A stretch of 64,000 nucleotides of DNA from JAJEFO01 sp965208685 (GCA_965208685.1 CBDBPL010000007.1:1364001-1428000); one strand, 5' to 3'; positions 34,118 through 43,902 are shown, counted from the stretch's first letter. Notes: generated from the letters alone by a model not told the origin. Numbers and translations are program-made.

Positions 34118-36427
34118 CCACAACTGTATAGGTGATCCGGTTCCTGTATGGCGCAGTCATGCAGGTCGGTCTCCGCCATTTCGATTCGCGCACGCTTGAC
34201 TGGCTCGCCGTTGCCTTGCGCTCGGGCGAGCACACGCGGCATGCGCTGGCCCGCGAGCTGTGCGAGCGCACCGGCTGGCTCAACGCCCTTGGCCGCCCGT
34301 GCCTGTCTGCGGCGGCGGCGGCGCTGCCGGCTCTCGCGGAGCGGATCGGGATCGAGCTTCCTCCGGCCCGCGACATGCCGGATCCGGTCGCCGCTCCCGC
34401 CGTTCCGGCCGGTGACGTTCCCGACACCAGGCTGGCCTGCGCGCTTGAGGATCTCGGCCCCGTCTCGCTCGACCTGGTGGGCGACGCCGACGACCGCCGC
34501 TTGTGGGAAGCGATGATGGAGACGCATCATCCGCTGGGATGGGCGCGGCCTCCCGGCGGCCAGATGCGCTACTGGATCCGCTCGGAGCGCCACGGCGTCC
34601 TTGGCGGGATCGGCTTCGGTTCGGCGGCCTGGCAGCTCCGGGCGCGCGACGAGTGGATCGGATGGTCCGCCGACGCCCGCGCAGCCAACATCGGGCGCGT
34701 GATCTGCAACCATCGCTATCTCCTGCTCCCGGGCGTGCGCGTCTACGGCCTCGCGTCCGAGATCCTGCGCATGGCCGCGGACACGATCGCCGACGACTGG
34801 GAGGCCCGCTATTCGGTGCGGCCGGTGGCGGCCTACACCCATGTCGGCCCGGAGCACGACGGCTACTGCTACCATTGCGCGGGCTGGACCGTCGCCGGGC
34901 GGACCGGCGGACGCAGGAACGAGGCCGGCACGGTGCGGGTGCTGGCGCTCGAGGACGGCTGGCGGAAGGCGCTCGGCAAGACGGTGCGCCGCCCGGTCGG
35001 GGCGCTGGCCGGCGCGTATGACGGCACGGACCTGGACTGGGCGGAGCGGGAGTACGGGCGCACGGGCCACACCGACGGGCGGGTGCGGCGGCGCATCGTT
35101 GACATGGGCCGGTCCTGGCTGAAGAACATGGGGGAGGACCTGCCGGTCATCTTTCCGACGAAGGCGGAGCAGAGGGCCGCGTACCGCCTGCTGTCGAACC
35201 CGAGGATATCCATGGAGCACGTTCTGGAACCGCATTTCGAGGCCACCGCGGACCGCTGCCGGGCGGAGCCCGTGGTCCTTGCGATACAGGATGCGACGGC
35301 CCTGAACTGCAGCGGCCTGGAGGCCACGACGGGCCTGGACGGGATCGGCGGCGGCGGCAAGGGCAGCGTCGGCATCCTCGCCCACGCCGGGCTCGCGGTG
35401 ACGTCCGAGGGCCGGCCCCTCGGCCTGTTCGCGATGGACGCGGCCTTCCGGGAGGATCCCGAGGAGGACAGCCGGCGCTGGGTCGAGGGCCTCGGGCGGG
35501 CGCGGGAACTCGCGGCGGCCTGCCCGGACACGCGGGTGGTCTCGGTCTGCGACCGCGAGGGCGACTTCTGGGACCTGCTCGCCCACGCCGTGGACGACGG
35601 CGACGCGCTGCTGGTCCGCGCCAGCCGCTCGGCGCAGCAGCGCGTGACGGTGCCCGGCGGCGGGAAGGCGTGCCTGTGGGAGCACGTCGCGGCCCTGCCG
35701 CCCGTCGCGGTGTCGGAACTGACGATCCCGGCCGCCGGCGGCCCCCGCGCGCGGAAGGAGCGCATGGCCCGCCTCGAGATCCGCACGGCCGAGGTGGAGA
35801 TCGTGCCGCCGCACTGGGACCGCGGCGCGGACCCGCTGCCCATGTTCGCCGTCTCGGCCACCGAGACCGGGGCCGACGGCGACGACCCGCTGCACTGGCT
35901 GCTGCTGACCACCGAGCGCCCTGCGGAGGACGAGGCCGACGCCGTGCATGCCGCGACCGTGCTGGGCTGGTACCGTTTGAGATGGACAGTTGAAACCTGG
36001 TTCCGGACACTCAAGACCGGGACCCGGATAAAGGACCGCCGGCTGGACAGCGCCGACGACCTGCGCAAGTGCCTCGCCTTCGACGCGGTCACCGCCGTCC
36101 ACGTCGCCGACTCACCGTCCTCGCGCGGGAGCGCCCGGAAACCCCGGCGACCGAAGTGTTCCCTGAAGAGGACGTGGACCTGCTTCACACGATGCTGGAA
36201 TCTCAAGGCCACCGGGATGTCGTCAGGATGCCCGCCGGGCAGGTGCCCGACATTCACGCCGTTGTCATCGATCTCGGGCGCCTCGTCGGCTCCCATCCAA
36301 ACCCTCGCCAGCCGCTTCCGGGCGCGAAAAAAGTCTGGCAAGGGCTCGAAAGGCTCAACTGGGCGATACAGGTGCGTGACGCCATCGGCGAGAAAAGGCG
36401 GGAATAGGATCACCTATACAGGTGTGG
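34118..36427 (+). mobile_element. IS4-type insertion sequence, ~2310 bp
   Basis: Bounded by 21-base inverted repeats, left 34118-34138 and right 36407-36427, differing at one position; both contain CTGTATAGGTGATCC. One long transposase gene fills it. No convincing target-site duplication is seen in the flanks. GC content is markedly higher than the neighbours, consistent with recent arrival. A diverged fragment of the same transposase lies at 31071. Insertion may have removed the 5' part of the AAA gene to its right (inference). Confidence 0.88.
34159..36407 (+). pseudogene. IS4/Tn5-like transposase with N-terminal DUF4338 domain (frameshifted)
   Basis: Two parts in one gene. Residues ~1-270 match DUF4338, the DruA-type domain: HHPLGWARPPGGQMRYWI, IGFGSAAWQLRARDEWIGW, NIGRVICNHRYLLLPGVRVYGLAS and DWEARYSVRPVAAYTHV. 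From ~300 it is a Tn5-like DDE transposase: MGRSWLKNMG, EQRAAYRLLSNPRIS, first Asp in AIQDATALN, second Asp in VVSVCDREGDFWD, and YRLRWTVETWFRTLKTGTRI with the catalytic Glu. At about 36107 the frame slips; the normal C-terminus (LTVLARERPETPATEVF ... IQVRDAIGEKRRE) continues in the next frame to 36407. The catalytic triad lies before the slip. Decay or programmed frameshift cannot be distinguished here. Confidence 0.85.
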
Positions 36428-36544
36428 CAGGTTGATAGACGCCGTGCCGGTATTCCCCGCCATACCGAATGGATGTCGAGCCTTGGTGGAACCAAGTTCG
36501 GGACTATTGATGACTCTGGCAAGCCGAACCACACCTAGAAGGCA

Positions 36545-36982
36545 ATGCAGCGCATCGGTGAGCTCAACGATGCTAAGGCCAAATTGTACAAGGGCGGTTA
36601 TGATCCGGCGGTTCAGGAATTCCGCGATCCGCTCACGGTCATCTATACGCTGATGCGCGAGACTTGGGAGCGGATCGTCGAAGAAATTTTGTTCAACGGC
36701 ACGATCCAGCGTTTTCGTCCAGAGGTAATGACCCAAAGCCTCAAGCATGCCTGCCATTATCCGGCGGATGATTATCCAGCGATCTTCGACGGCATGAAGC
36801 GATGTTCGCATTATTCCGGGCACGATAGGGCGGCAGATTTGCCACAAGAGTTACCAGCCAAAGCGGATGTTGATGCGGACCTGCAGGCCTTAATCGATTT
36901 TCACAAGAAGGTCTCTGAACGAAAGGCCACTCTTGAGAAGGGGTATAGCTATGAGAAGGGTCCAGAGCCGGAGTTCCTTTGA
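36545..36982 (+). pseudogene. C-terminal fragment of an AAA-family ATPase
   Basis: 145 codons resembling the C-terminal end of large AAA/RloC-like ATPases: LRE-type helix MRETWERIVEEILFNGTIQRF, RPEVMTQSLKHA, and MKRCSHYSGHDRAADLPQELP, then a helical ADVDADLQALIDFHKKV tail. The ATPase core with Walker motifs is missing and a TAG precedes the first ATG in frame. The IS element ends 118 bases upstream. The intact protein would probably have been a defence or nuclease-linked ATPase (inference). Confidence 0.6.
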
Positions 36983-37085
36983 CGGTGCATTGTAAAACTT
37001 GGCTGGCTCAACCAATGCCAATTGCTGCAAGAATGCGTTGAAACTCTACATAGAGGTAAAGTTCGTCATCCGGGCGTGCATGGTA

Positions 37086-37129
37086 GGAGAGCACCGCCTA
37101 TCTCGTGCACGAGATAGCCGCTGCTCTCC
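37086..37129. repeat. Dispersed palindrome, copy B (44 bp)
   Basis: Same sequence family as 32975-33016: left half GGAGAGCACCGCCTATCTCG onward, right half with two substitutions (GCCGCT for GGCGGT). It lies 100 bases after the AAA fragment and 170 bases before the hydroxyacid dehydrogenase, in non-coding DNA. Confidence 0.88.
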
Positions 37130-37302
37130 CGACAGCGTCGCGAGCCTCGTCTCGCTCAAGGCAAAGTGCGGTCATAGAATGTTCGTCAGAGGGGCGAGGA
37201 GACATCCGAGCATCGCGAAGATCCTTCGTGTTGAAGACGTTGCATGTGTTCTCAATTCGCATCCTGTTCTCCTCTCAATTCAAGTGCTTCGTGTAATGTG
37301 CA

Positions 37303-38286
37303 ATGTGTGCTAGGCAACAAAATGGGGAAAGCGAATTGCCTGATATTCTTTGCATAGGCGCACCGTCAGACGCCATTCCGGGATTGGTGGGGGAAGGATT
37401 TCGCGTGCATCTCGTCAGCCAGATGGAAGACGCAGATGCCTGGATCGCAGCCAACGGAGACAGGATCGCCTACGTCGCCACGGACGGCCATCACGGGGTT
37501 CGCCCAGCATGGGCGGCTCAACTGCCAAACCTGAAGCTCATCAGTTGTTTTGGCGTCGGCTATGACGCAATTGACGCCGAGGCCGCCAAAAGCAACCGGG
37601 TCGTTGTCACGCACACACCGGATGTTCTGAACGACGAGGTCGCAACGACGGCGCTCTTGTTGGTTTTGGCGTGCCGGAGAGAGCTTCTGCGCGACGACCA
37701 CTTTGTCCGCAGCGGCGCGTGGGAAACGTCTGGCGCCGCGCCGCTCACCCGCTCGGTCGACAACCTGACGTTCGGCTTTCTCGGCATGGGCCGGATTGCT
37801 GGAGCGATTGTCGAGAAACTGACGCCGTTTCACCCGACGATCCTTTATCATGCGCGCAGCCCCAAGCCCTTACCTCACACCTTCTACGATAACCTCACCG
37901 ATGTTGCGCATGACTGCGACGTTCTGATCTGCATCACGCCCGGCGGGGAAGGAACGCGGCATCTGGTGAACGAAGATGTCCTGAACGCGCTCGGCCCAAC
38001 CGGCACCCTTATAAATGTCAGCCGCGGCTCCGTCGTCGATGAGGCCGCATTGATCAATGCTCTAGAAACCGGTCGACTTGGCGCGGCAGGCCTGGATGTA
38101 TTCGAAGATGAACCGCGCGTACCCGAACGCTTGCGAGCCATCAAGAACACAGTGCTGTTGCCGCACGTCGGCAGCGCAACCGTCGAAACCCGGGCGGCGA
38201 TGGCCAAACTGACGGCCGAGAACATTCTCGTCTTTCATCGGACCGGGAAGGCGCTGACGCCAGTCCCCGAATGCACTCTGGGGTGA
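37303..38286 (+). CDS. D-2-hydroxyacid dehydrogenase (NAD-dependent)
   Basis: 327-residue D-isomer-specific 2-hydroxyacid dehydrogenase. The NAD fold shows FGFLGMGRIAGAIVEKL, substrate/cofactor Arg in INVSRGSVVDEAAL, catalytic Glu region AGLDVFEDEPRVPE and the catalytic His in VLLPHVGSATVETR. FGVGYDAIDAEAA is the conserved first-domain signature. The start may be the ATG at 37303 or a downstream TTG at 37336 after GGGGAAAG. It precedes a ruined beta-hydroxyacid dehydrogenase and an ABC importer, suggesting catabolism of an imported sugar acid or hydroxyacid (inference). Confidence 0.92.
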   Translation: MCARQQNGESELPDILCIGAPSDAIPGLVGEGFRVHLVSQMEDADAWIAANGDRIAYVATDGHHGVRPAWAAQLPNLKLISCFGVGYDAIDAEAAKSNRVVVTHTPDVLNDEVATTALLLVLACRRELLRDDHFVRSGAWETSGAAPLTRSVDNLTFGFLGMGRIAGAIVEKLTPFHPTILYHARSPKPLPHTFYDNLTDVAHDCDVLICITPGGEGTRHLVNEDVLNALGPTGTLINVSRGSVVDEAALINALETGRLGAAGLDVFEDEPRVPERLRAIKNTVLLPHVGSATVETRAAMAKLTAENILVFHRTGKALTPVPECTLG

Positions 38287-39187
38287 ACAAGCAGATGCCT
38301 GGTGCAGACAATCACACTCGAGCCGCGCGTGCCACGACCGCTGGCAATGTGGGTTTGCCCACGGCCCGCAGTTTTCTGGCCGCTGATTTCCGAATGATGG
38401 TTCATAGCCGGACCGCGTCCAAGGCGGAGAGACTTTCCGCGGAGGGCACAGTTGCGGCGAAGACATATGTCGACTTCGCGGAACTGGCGGCTGGTGGCAT
38501 CGTGATCATCTGCCTACCTGGCACGCCGAGCGACACAGGCAGCAATCGATGCCCTGGCCGACATTAACTTGGCCGGCACGCCTGTGCTCGACATGGGCAC
38601 CTGCGCCCACGAGACAATCCTGAGCTTTGCGAGAACCATAGAAGCACAGGGGGGCGCTTCATGGAAGCGCCCGTATCCGGAGGCATTCCGGGCGCGGAGA
38701 CCGACACATTGTCCATCACGGCAGGTGGCGCCACCGTGGACATTGTGCAGGCCGCGCCAGTCTTCGAAGTTCTCGAAAATGTCCATACACATGTCGCCCA
38801 CGGGTTCGGGCCAGATTGCAGAGGCGGCAATTCAGGTCATCGTCGGCGCAAACATTACGTTTGCCACCGAAGCGATGGTGGTGGCCGAGGCGGCAGGCGC
38901 AGATGTTGCCAAGCTCAGTGAGGCTCGGCGGGGTGGCTTTGCATCAAGCCGCACAATGGAACTGCATGGGCAAGAAATGATCGACCGAACTTTCGGGCCG
39001 GGGGAGCGTGTTTCTTCTACCCAAGGATCTCGCGCAAGCCAACGAACTGGCGGAATCGCTCGATCTTGACCCGTCCGTACTGCGCCATTTTCAGAACTTG
39101 TGGCACGGCATGATCTTGGCGGGATTGGGCGAGCTTGACAACTCGGCCTTCTACGGCTATACGAATTACCGTCAGCGAACAGACTAA
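38283..39187 (+). pseudogene. Beta-hydroxyacid dehydrogenase, multiply frameshifted
   Basis: Pieces of a 3-hydroxyisobutyrate/tartronate-semialdehyde reductase in order but in different frames: GNVGLPTARSFLAADFRM (NAD loop), IVIICLPGTPS, GTPVLDMGTCAHETILSF, MEAPVSGGIPGAETDTLSIT, then GQIAEAAIQVIVGANITFATEA, and finally VFLLPKDLAQANELAESL. At least four frame changes are needed. The conserved Lys of the family's catalytic helix (normally GxGxxxKxxxN) is altered. It cannot make a working enzyme. Confidence 0.85.
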
Positions 39188-39280
39188 ACTACATGCTCAA
39201 CTGACCTCACCGGCACCTTGGTGAGAGTGAGTCTAGGCGGTGATTTGGTACTCAAAGGCACCTTTCAAGGGAGGAAGAAG

Positions 39281-40885
39281 ATGGAACGACAATTGTCTTG
39301 TCGACCCGCCAAGGCCCTTGCGCTTGTCGCAGGTGTGTTCTTGGCAATCGGGGTCGGTGCTCAAGTTTATGCAGCGGACCGCGTGGTCTTTGCGACAACG
39401 CTGCCACAGAACCAATCGAACCTATTTTGGGGCGGGACAGGAGAGAGGTTGCCAAATTTCCAAGCTTTGGTTGGCCACGATCCGATCACCGGAAAATACG
39501 ACAACTCGGAACTCGCAGAGAGCTGGTCGGCGAACGAAGGGTTCACGGAGTGGACGTTCAAGCTGAAGCCCGAAGCCGAGTTTCATTTCGGATGGGGACC
39601 CGTCACAGCGGCCGATGTTGTCCACAGCTACGAACTTACAACCGGTCCTGACAGCACGATAAACTCTATAGAACACTTGCGTGCGAAATCCGCTGAAGCC
39701 ATCGACGATCACACGGTTGTCTTCACCTTCGACTCGCCGCGTACCAACTATGCCTTCCAGCATGCCGGTCGAGGATCACTCGTGATCTATAGCAAGGCGC
39801 AATACGACGCCGAGGGTGTCGAGGGCTACAACACCAAACCGGCAGGTACCTCCGCTTATCAGTATGTCGAGCGTGTTCCCGGCGTGGGTGTCACATTCGA
39901 GCGTGTCGAGAACCACTGGCAGGGCACGGTTCCGGACTTCAAGGAACTTGAAATCCGCTACGTGCAGGAGCAGGCCACGATCCTCGCGCTGCTTTTGTCC
40001 GGCGAGGCGCAGATCGCCAGCATTCCACGCGAACTCCAGAAACAAGCGCTGGAGGCAGGCAAGAAGATAGTCTCGTCCCAGAACCCGGCGATGGCGACCG
40101 GCGCGATCTTCAATGGCATGTACGGCAAATCCGGGGACCCGGCATACCGCCCGGACCTGCCGTGGTGGAACATCAAGGTGCGCGAAGCCATGAACCGTGC
40201 GCTCAATCGCGAAGAGATGATCGACGTGCTTTACGATGGTCGCGCTGAGCCCACTCCAAGCTGGTTGATGGACTCGCGCAACGAAGGTTATGTGCCGGAG
40301 TTGATGGAGCGGTTCGACGAAATGTACGGCTATGACCCGGAACGCGCCAGGGAGCTTCTGGCTGAAGCCGGCTATCCCGATGCTTTCCCGGACCCGATGA
40401 TCCCGATTGTTTCCTCGACCCTGGCCGGTAATCCCGAGTTTCCGGTCATGTCGGAACTTCTCCAAGTCTATTTCGAGGAAATCGGCCTTCAGACCGAATT
40501 GCGCGAGATGGACTGGCCCAAACTCGGCGCGTTGGGACGCGCGCGCGAATCCTTCATGATAAGCCCGGTGCGGAACGCCCCGCTGCGCCCGACCGAGGCC
40601 GCGCTTGTGAATTTCCATACCGAGCGCGGAACGCCTTACGGCGGGTTTGAAGACGACAAGATTGAGGGTCTCGCGGACAAGCTGACCGCAACCATTGACC
40701 CCGATGAGCGAGATGCGATTGCTTCCGAAGCTTTCACCTATCTGTTCGAGCAATATGTCGACATGCCGCTCGCCATTGTCTTTGCCGAGGTCACCGTTGA
40801 CCCCGAGGTTGTCAGCGACTGGACCTTCCCGGGTGTGACAACCAACAGCGTCAGCCACTGGCACCTGATCAAGGCTGCCAACTGA
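39281..40885 (+). CDS. ABC transporter solute-binding protein, family 5 (Dpp/Opp-like)
   Basis: 534-residue periplasmic binding protein. Signal peptide about residues 1-29 (AKALALVAGVFLAIGVGAQVYA, cleavage after AYA-type site). The mature protein has PITGKYDNSELAESWSANEG, FKLKPEAEFHFGWGPVTAADVVHSYE and PWWNIKVREAMNRALNREEM, all family 5 signatures. AAGGGAGGAAG directly precedes the ATG at 39281. It leads an operon with a lactonase, two permeases and two ATPases. The ligand could be a peptide, sugar or other solute; the family name alone does not decide. Confidence 0.92.
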   Translation: MERQLSCRPAKALALVAGVFLAIGVGAQVYAADRVVFATTLPQNQSNLFWGGTGERLPNFQALVGHDPITGKYDNSELAESWSANEGFTEWTFKLKPEAEFHFGWGPVTAADVVHSYELTTGPDSTINSIEHLRAKSAEAIDDHTVVFTFDSPRTNYAFQHAGRGSLVIYSKAQYDAEGVEGYNTKPAGTSAYQYVERVPGVGVTFERVENHWQGTVPDFKELEIRYVQEQATILALLLSGEAQIASIPRELQKQALEAGKKIVSSQNPAMATGAIFNGMYGKSGDPAYRPDLPWWNIKVREAMNRALNREEMIDVLYDGRAEPTPSWLMDSRNEGYVPELMERFDEMYGYDPERARELLAEAGYPDAFPDPMIPIVSSTLAGNPEFPVMSELLQVYFEEIGLQTELREMDWPKLGALGRARESFMISPVRNAPLRPTEAALVNFHTERGTPYGGFEDDKIEGLADKLTATIDPDERDAIASEAFTYLFEQYVDMPLAIVFAEVTVDPEVVSDWTFPGVTTNSVSHWHLIKAAN

Positions 40886-40898
40886 GTTCACGCAAAGG

Positions 40899-40933
40899 GC
40901 CGGGCCACCGTCGCAAAGATGCGGTGGCCCGGC
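40899..40933 (+). promoter_or_regulatory. Intercistronic hairpin after the binding-protein gene
   Basis: GCCGGGCCACCG (40899-40910), 11-base loop, CGGTGGCCCGGC (40922-40933): a perfect 12-base stem 13 bases after the stop, without a T-run. It parallels the hairpin in the TRAP operon and likely sets higher binding-protein expression. Confidence 0.65.
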
Positions 40934-40995
40934 TCGTCATACTGTCAATTCCGCTCGTCCGCCCACCGCATCGACCAAGAAAAAGCACTGCCCCC

Positions 40996-42048
40996 TTGAA
41001 CGATTCGCTCCCGTACAATTGCTACGTGTCCTGCCTGTCCGGGAACGAAGTCAACGTTTTCGCTGGTTGCGCGATTTCGGGGTCGCTTGAACAGATCCAA
41101 ACGATCTCGGCCGAGGAGAAGGGCGAGGGATGGGTCGGGCGCGGCATGCCTCTGACCAGGTCCAAGGATGGCAGCCGCATCCATGTCTCGGTAATCGGAA
41201 TGAAGGACGGTGCGGAACAGGACCGGATCGACACTTATGCCGTTGATCCCGCGACAGGCAAGCTGACCTTCCTGTCCGGCACGCCAGTCATGGCCCAGCT
41301 CAACCATGTTTCCGTCGATCACACGGGCGAGTTCCTTATGGGGGCTTCCGTCCCCTCCAGCGTGATCGTGGTGCATCCGATTGGACCGCGCGGGCAGGTT
41401 CAGGAAACACCCTCGGATGTGGTAGCCAATGCCAGCGGGGCGCACCTGATCCTGACCGATCCATCCAATCGCTTTGCCTATGCGCCAAGCCTGTTCTCGC
41501 ACCTGCTCTATGCATTCAAGTTCGATGAAGACTGCGGAACCCTGAGCCCGAACACACCCGATGCCATCCACCAGAGTCCCGGTGCCGGAAGCCGCCATAT
41601 CGCCTTCCACCCGAACCGGCGCTTTCTCTACCTTCTGAATGAGCGTGACGGCAGCCTGATCGTTTATCGCCTGAACCCTGTTGACGGCAGCCTGCACGAG
41701 ATCATGCGCGACTGGCACATCGGCCCCGATCTGGAGGGTGAGCCCTGGGGCGCCGCCGTTCATGTCTCGCCCAATGGTGACCGGCTGTTCGCAACCGAAC
41801 GGCGCGGCAATACTCTCGCCGCCTGGGACCTCAATCCTGAAAGCGGCCATATCTCGAACCGCATGCTTGTGGACACCGCCAACAACCCGCGAGATTTCGA
41901 TGTCGCGCCCAACGGCCGCTTCCTGGTCGTCGCCGCACTGAAGGGCGACTGCCTTGAGGTGTTTGACGTGTCCGATCCATCTGAGCCTCCGAAGAAGTTC
42001 AGCAAACTTCCGACTGGCTCTGAACCCGGCTGGGTCGAGATCGTCTGA
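40996..42048 (+). CDS. Beta-propeller lactonase (6-phosphogluconolactonase-like)
   Basis: About 350 residues of repeated beta-propeller blades: YNCYVSCLSGNEVNVFAG, AQLNHVSVDHTGEFLMGASV, GAHLILTDPSNRFAYAPS, GSRHIAFHPNRRFLYLLNE, WGAAVHVSPNGDRLFATER and DFDVAPNGRFLVVAALKGD. This is the cytosolic YbhE/lactonase_7-bladed family. An upstream GTG at 40924 would lie inside the hairpin, so the TTG at 40996 is taken as start, with moderate certainty. Within a transporter operon it probably opens a sugar lactone made from the imported substrate (inference). Confidence 0.85.
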   Translation: MNDSLPYNCYVSCLSGNEVNVFAGCAISGSLEQIQTISAEEKGEGWVGRGMPLTRSKDGSRIHVSVIGMKDGAEQDRIDTYAVDPATGKLTFLSGTPVMAQLNHVSVDHTGEFLMGASVPSSVIVVHPIGPRGQVQETPSDVVANASGAHLILTDPSNRFAYAPSLFSHLLYAFKFDEDCGTLSPNTPDAIHQSPGAGSRHIAFHPNRRFLYLLNERDGSLIVYRLNPVDGSLHEIMRDWHIGPDLEGEPWGAAVHVSPNGDRLFATERRGNTLAAWDLNPESGHISNRMLVDTANNPRDFDVAPNGRFLVVAALKGDCLEVFDVSDPSEPPKKFSKLPTGSEPGWVEIV

Positions 42049-42122
42049 TCTCGCGCAGATCTTGAGACAGCGAGATGCAATGGTAGAACGGGCAGTAGCA
42101 ACGGAGGCAAATTGAGCGCGCA

Positions 42123-43043
42123 TTGCTTCGCTTCATGCTCATACGGTTCTCGCAGGCGATGATCTCGCTTTTCGTCGTGACAATTGTCGTGTTCAGCCTC
42201 AGCCATTTGACCGGAGACCCGGTCGACGCGATGCTGCCCGACGACGCGACCCCGCAGCAGATTGAAGACCTGACCAAGCATCTTGGTCTGGATCGACCCT
42301 ATCACGTTCAATACGTCACCTTTATTGGCAACGCACTACGCGGGGACTTCGGGCAGTCCACAAAGTGGAAAGGCAAATCTGCATCCAGGGTTGTCCTGGA
42401 GCGTCTTCCGGCGACATTGAAGCTGGGCGGTCTCGCAATCCTCATCAGTGTTGTCGCGTCCATTCCGCTGGGCGTGCTGGCCGCTGTCTATCGGAACTCC
42501 CCTCTGGATCGAGGGGCCAGTGTCATCGCTCTGCTCGGACAATCGCTGCCGGCATTCTGGCTGGCAATCGTCCTGATGTGGATATTTGCAGTCACCCTGG
42601 GCTGGTTCCCTACATCCGGGCTTGGCGGGCTTTCGTACATGATCCTCCCTGCCGTTGCCATGGCCTGGTTTCAAGTTGCCGCGCTTACGCGACTTACCAG
42701 ATCGGCGATGCTGGAAGTCCTGGATTCTGAGTACGTAAGGTTTGCCAAAGTCAAAGGCCTGACCGAAAACGTGGTGATCTGGAAGCACGCCTTCCGGAAT
42801 GCCGCGATTGTCCCTGTCACCTACTTCGGTGTCCTTGCAGGCTCGCTGTTGACAGGTTCCGTGGTCATCGAAACCGTTTTTGCCTGGCCTGGCACTGGCC
42901 TCTTGGCACTCGAAGCCATCCGTGGCCGAGATTTCCCGGTCGTCCAGTTTGTCGTGTTGTTTTTCGCGGTGTTCTACCTTTTCGCAAACCTGGTGATCGA
43001 CATCGTTTACGGGTTGATCGACCCAAGAATTCGGCAGGATTGA
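42123..43043 (+). CDS. ABC permease, DppB-like
   Basis: 306-residue inner-membrane permease with six predicted spans. N-terminal LIRFSQAMISLFVVTIVVFSL, the GDP..LP-type loop (HLTGDPVDAMLPDDAT) and the EAA-loop LEVLDSEYVRFAKVKGLTENVVIWKHAFRNA that contacts the ATPases. The first in-frame start is TTG at 42123; an ATG at 42135 is possible. It pairs with the DppC-like protein four bases downstream. Confidence 0.93.
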   Translation: MLRFMLIRFSQAMISLFVVTIVVFSLSHLTGDPVDAMLPDDATPQQIEDLTKHLGLDRPYHVQYVTFIGNALRGDFGQSTKWKGKSASRVVLERLPATLKLGGLAILISVVASIPLGVLAAVYRNSPLDRGASVIALLGQSLPAFWLAIVLMWIFAVTLGWFPTSGLGGLSYMILPAVAMAWFQVAALTRLTRSAMLEVLDSEYVRFAKVKGLTENVVIWKHAFRNAAIVPVTYFGVLAGSLLTGSVVIETVFAWPGTGLLALEAIRGRDFPVVQFVVLFFAVFYLFANLVIDIVYGLIDPRIRQD

Positions 43044-43046
43044 CGA

Positions 43047-43901
43047 GTGAGCAGGATAGCAAAACTCTCAAGATTCATGTTGAGCGTTCCGGGCGCCGCC
43101 TTCATCGTAATGGTGATCGTGCTGATCATTCCTGCGCTGTTTGCAGACTTCATCGCACCGCATGATCCCTATAAGGCCAACATCCGCAGCCGTCTGGAAC
43201 CGCCATTGTTCTTCGGAGGGACAACCGAGTTCATCCTCGGCACCGACCGGCTTGGGCGCGATGTCTTCAGCCGAATCATTCACGGTGCCAAATTTGCGCT
43301 CGGCATCTCGATGGTCGGAATCCTTCTTGGAGCCGTGGTCGGCACGGCCCTTGGATTGATTGCCGGTTTTCTTCGCGGTTGGTGGGACGCGACCATCATG
43401 CGCGCAGTCGACATCACCTTCGCATTGCCCAGCATCTTGCTTGCGCTGGCTCTCGCCTCGGTCTCCGGCCCCAGCTTTGAACTTGTCATCTTCGTGGTGA
43501 TCTTTGTGATCTGGGGCTACTTCGCGCGACAAGTTCGGGCAGAGACGCTCGCTTTGCGCGAGTTGGACTTCGTTGCGCGCGCCCGCGTGCTCGGAGCATC
43601 CGAATACCGGATCATGTGGAAGTACATTCTTCCGAATATCGTAAACACCATCGTTGTCCTTGGAACCTTGCAGATCGGCGTCGTCATCATTCTGGAGGCG
43701 ACCTTGAGCTTCCTTGGCATCGGCATTCCGCGACCGACGCCAGCTTGGGGGCTGCTGGTCGCAGATGGACGCCAGCTCATCGTGTCCAGCTGGTGGATTT
43801 CCTTCTTCCCGGGCCTCGTCATTCTGTTGACAGTCATGTCCGTAAACGTGCTGGGAGACGCCCTGCGCGACGTTCTCGACCCGAAGTCGAGGTCGATGTG
43901 A
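43047..43901 (+). CDS. ABC permease, DppC-like
   Basis: 284-residue second permease. N-terminal span, then PHDPYKANIRSRLEPP and FILGTDRLGRDVFSRIIHG (the GTDxLGRD signature of DppC/OppC), and EAA loop REL-DFVARARVLGASEYRIMWK, ending VNVLGDALRDVLDPKSR. Starts with GTG three bases after the dppB-like stop and is followed one base later by the first ATPase gene, so the operon is tightly coupled. Confidence 0.94.
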   Translation: MSRIAKLSRFMLSVPGAAFIVMVIVLIIPALFADFIAPHDPYKANIRSRLEPPLFFGGTTEFILGTDRLGRDVFSRIIHGAKFALGISMVGILLGAVVGTALGLIAGFLRGWWDATIMRAVDITFALPSILLALALASVSGPSFELVIFVVIFVIWGYFARQVRAETLALRELDFVARARVLGASEYRIMWKYILPNIVNTIVVLGTLQIGVVIILEATLSFLGIGIPRPTPAWGLLVADGRQLIVSSWWISFFPGLVILLTVMSVNVLGDALRDVLDPKSRSM

Positions 43902-43902
43902 C

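Noticed and set aside
34081..36102. 673-codon minus-strand frame across the IS element
   Set aside because: Antisense of the high-GC transposase; no protein family match.
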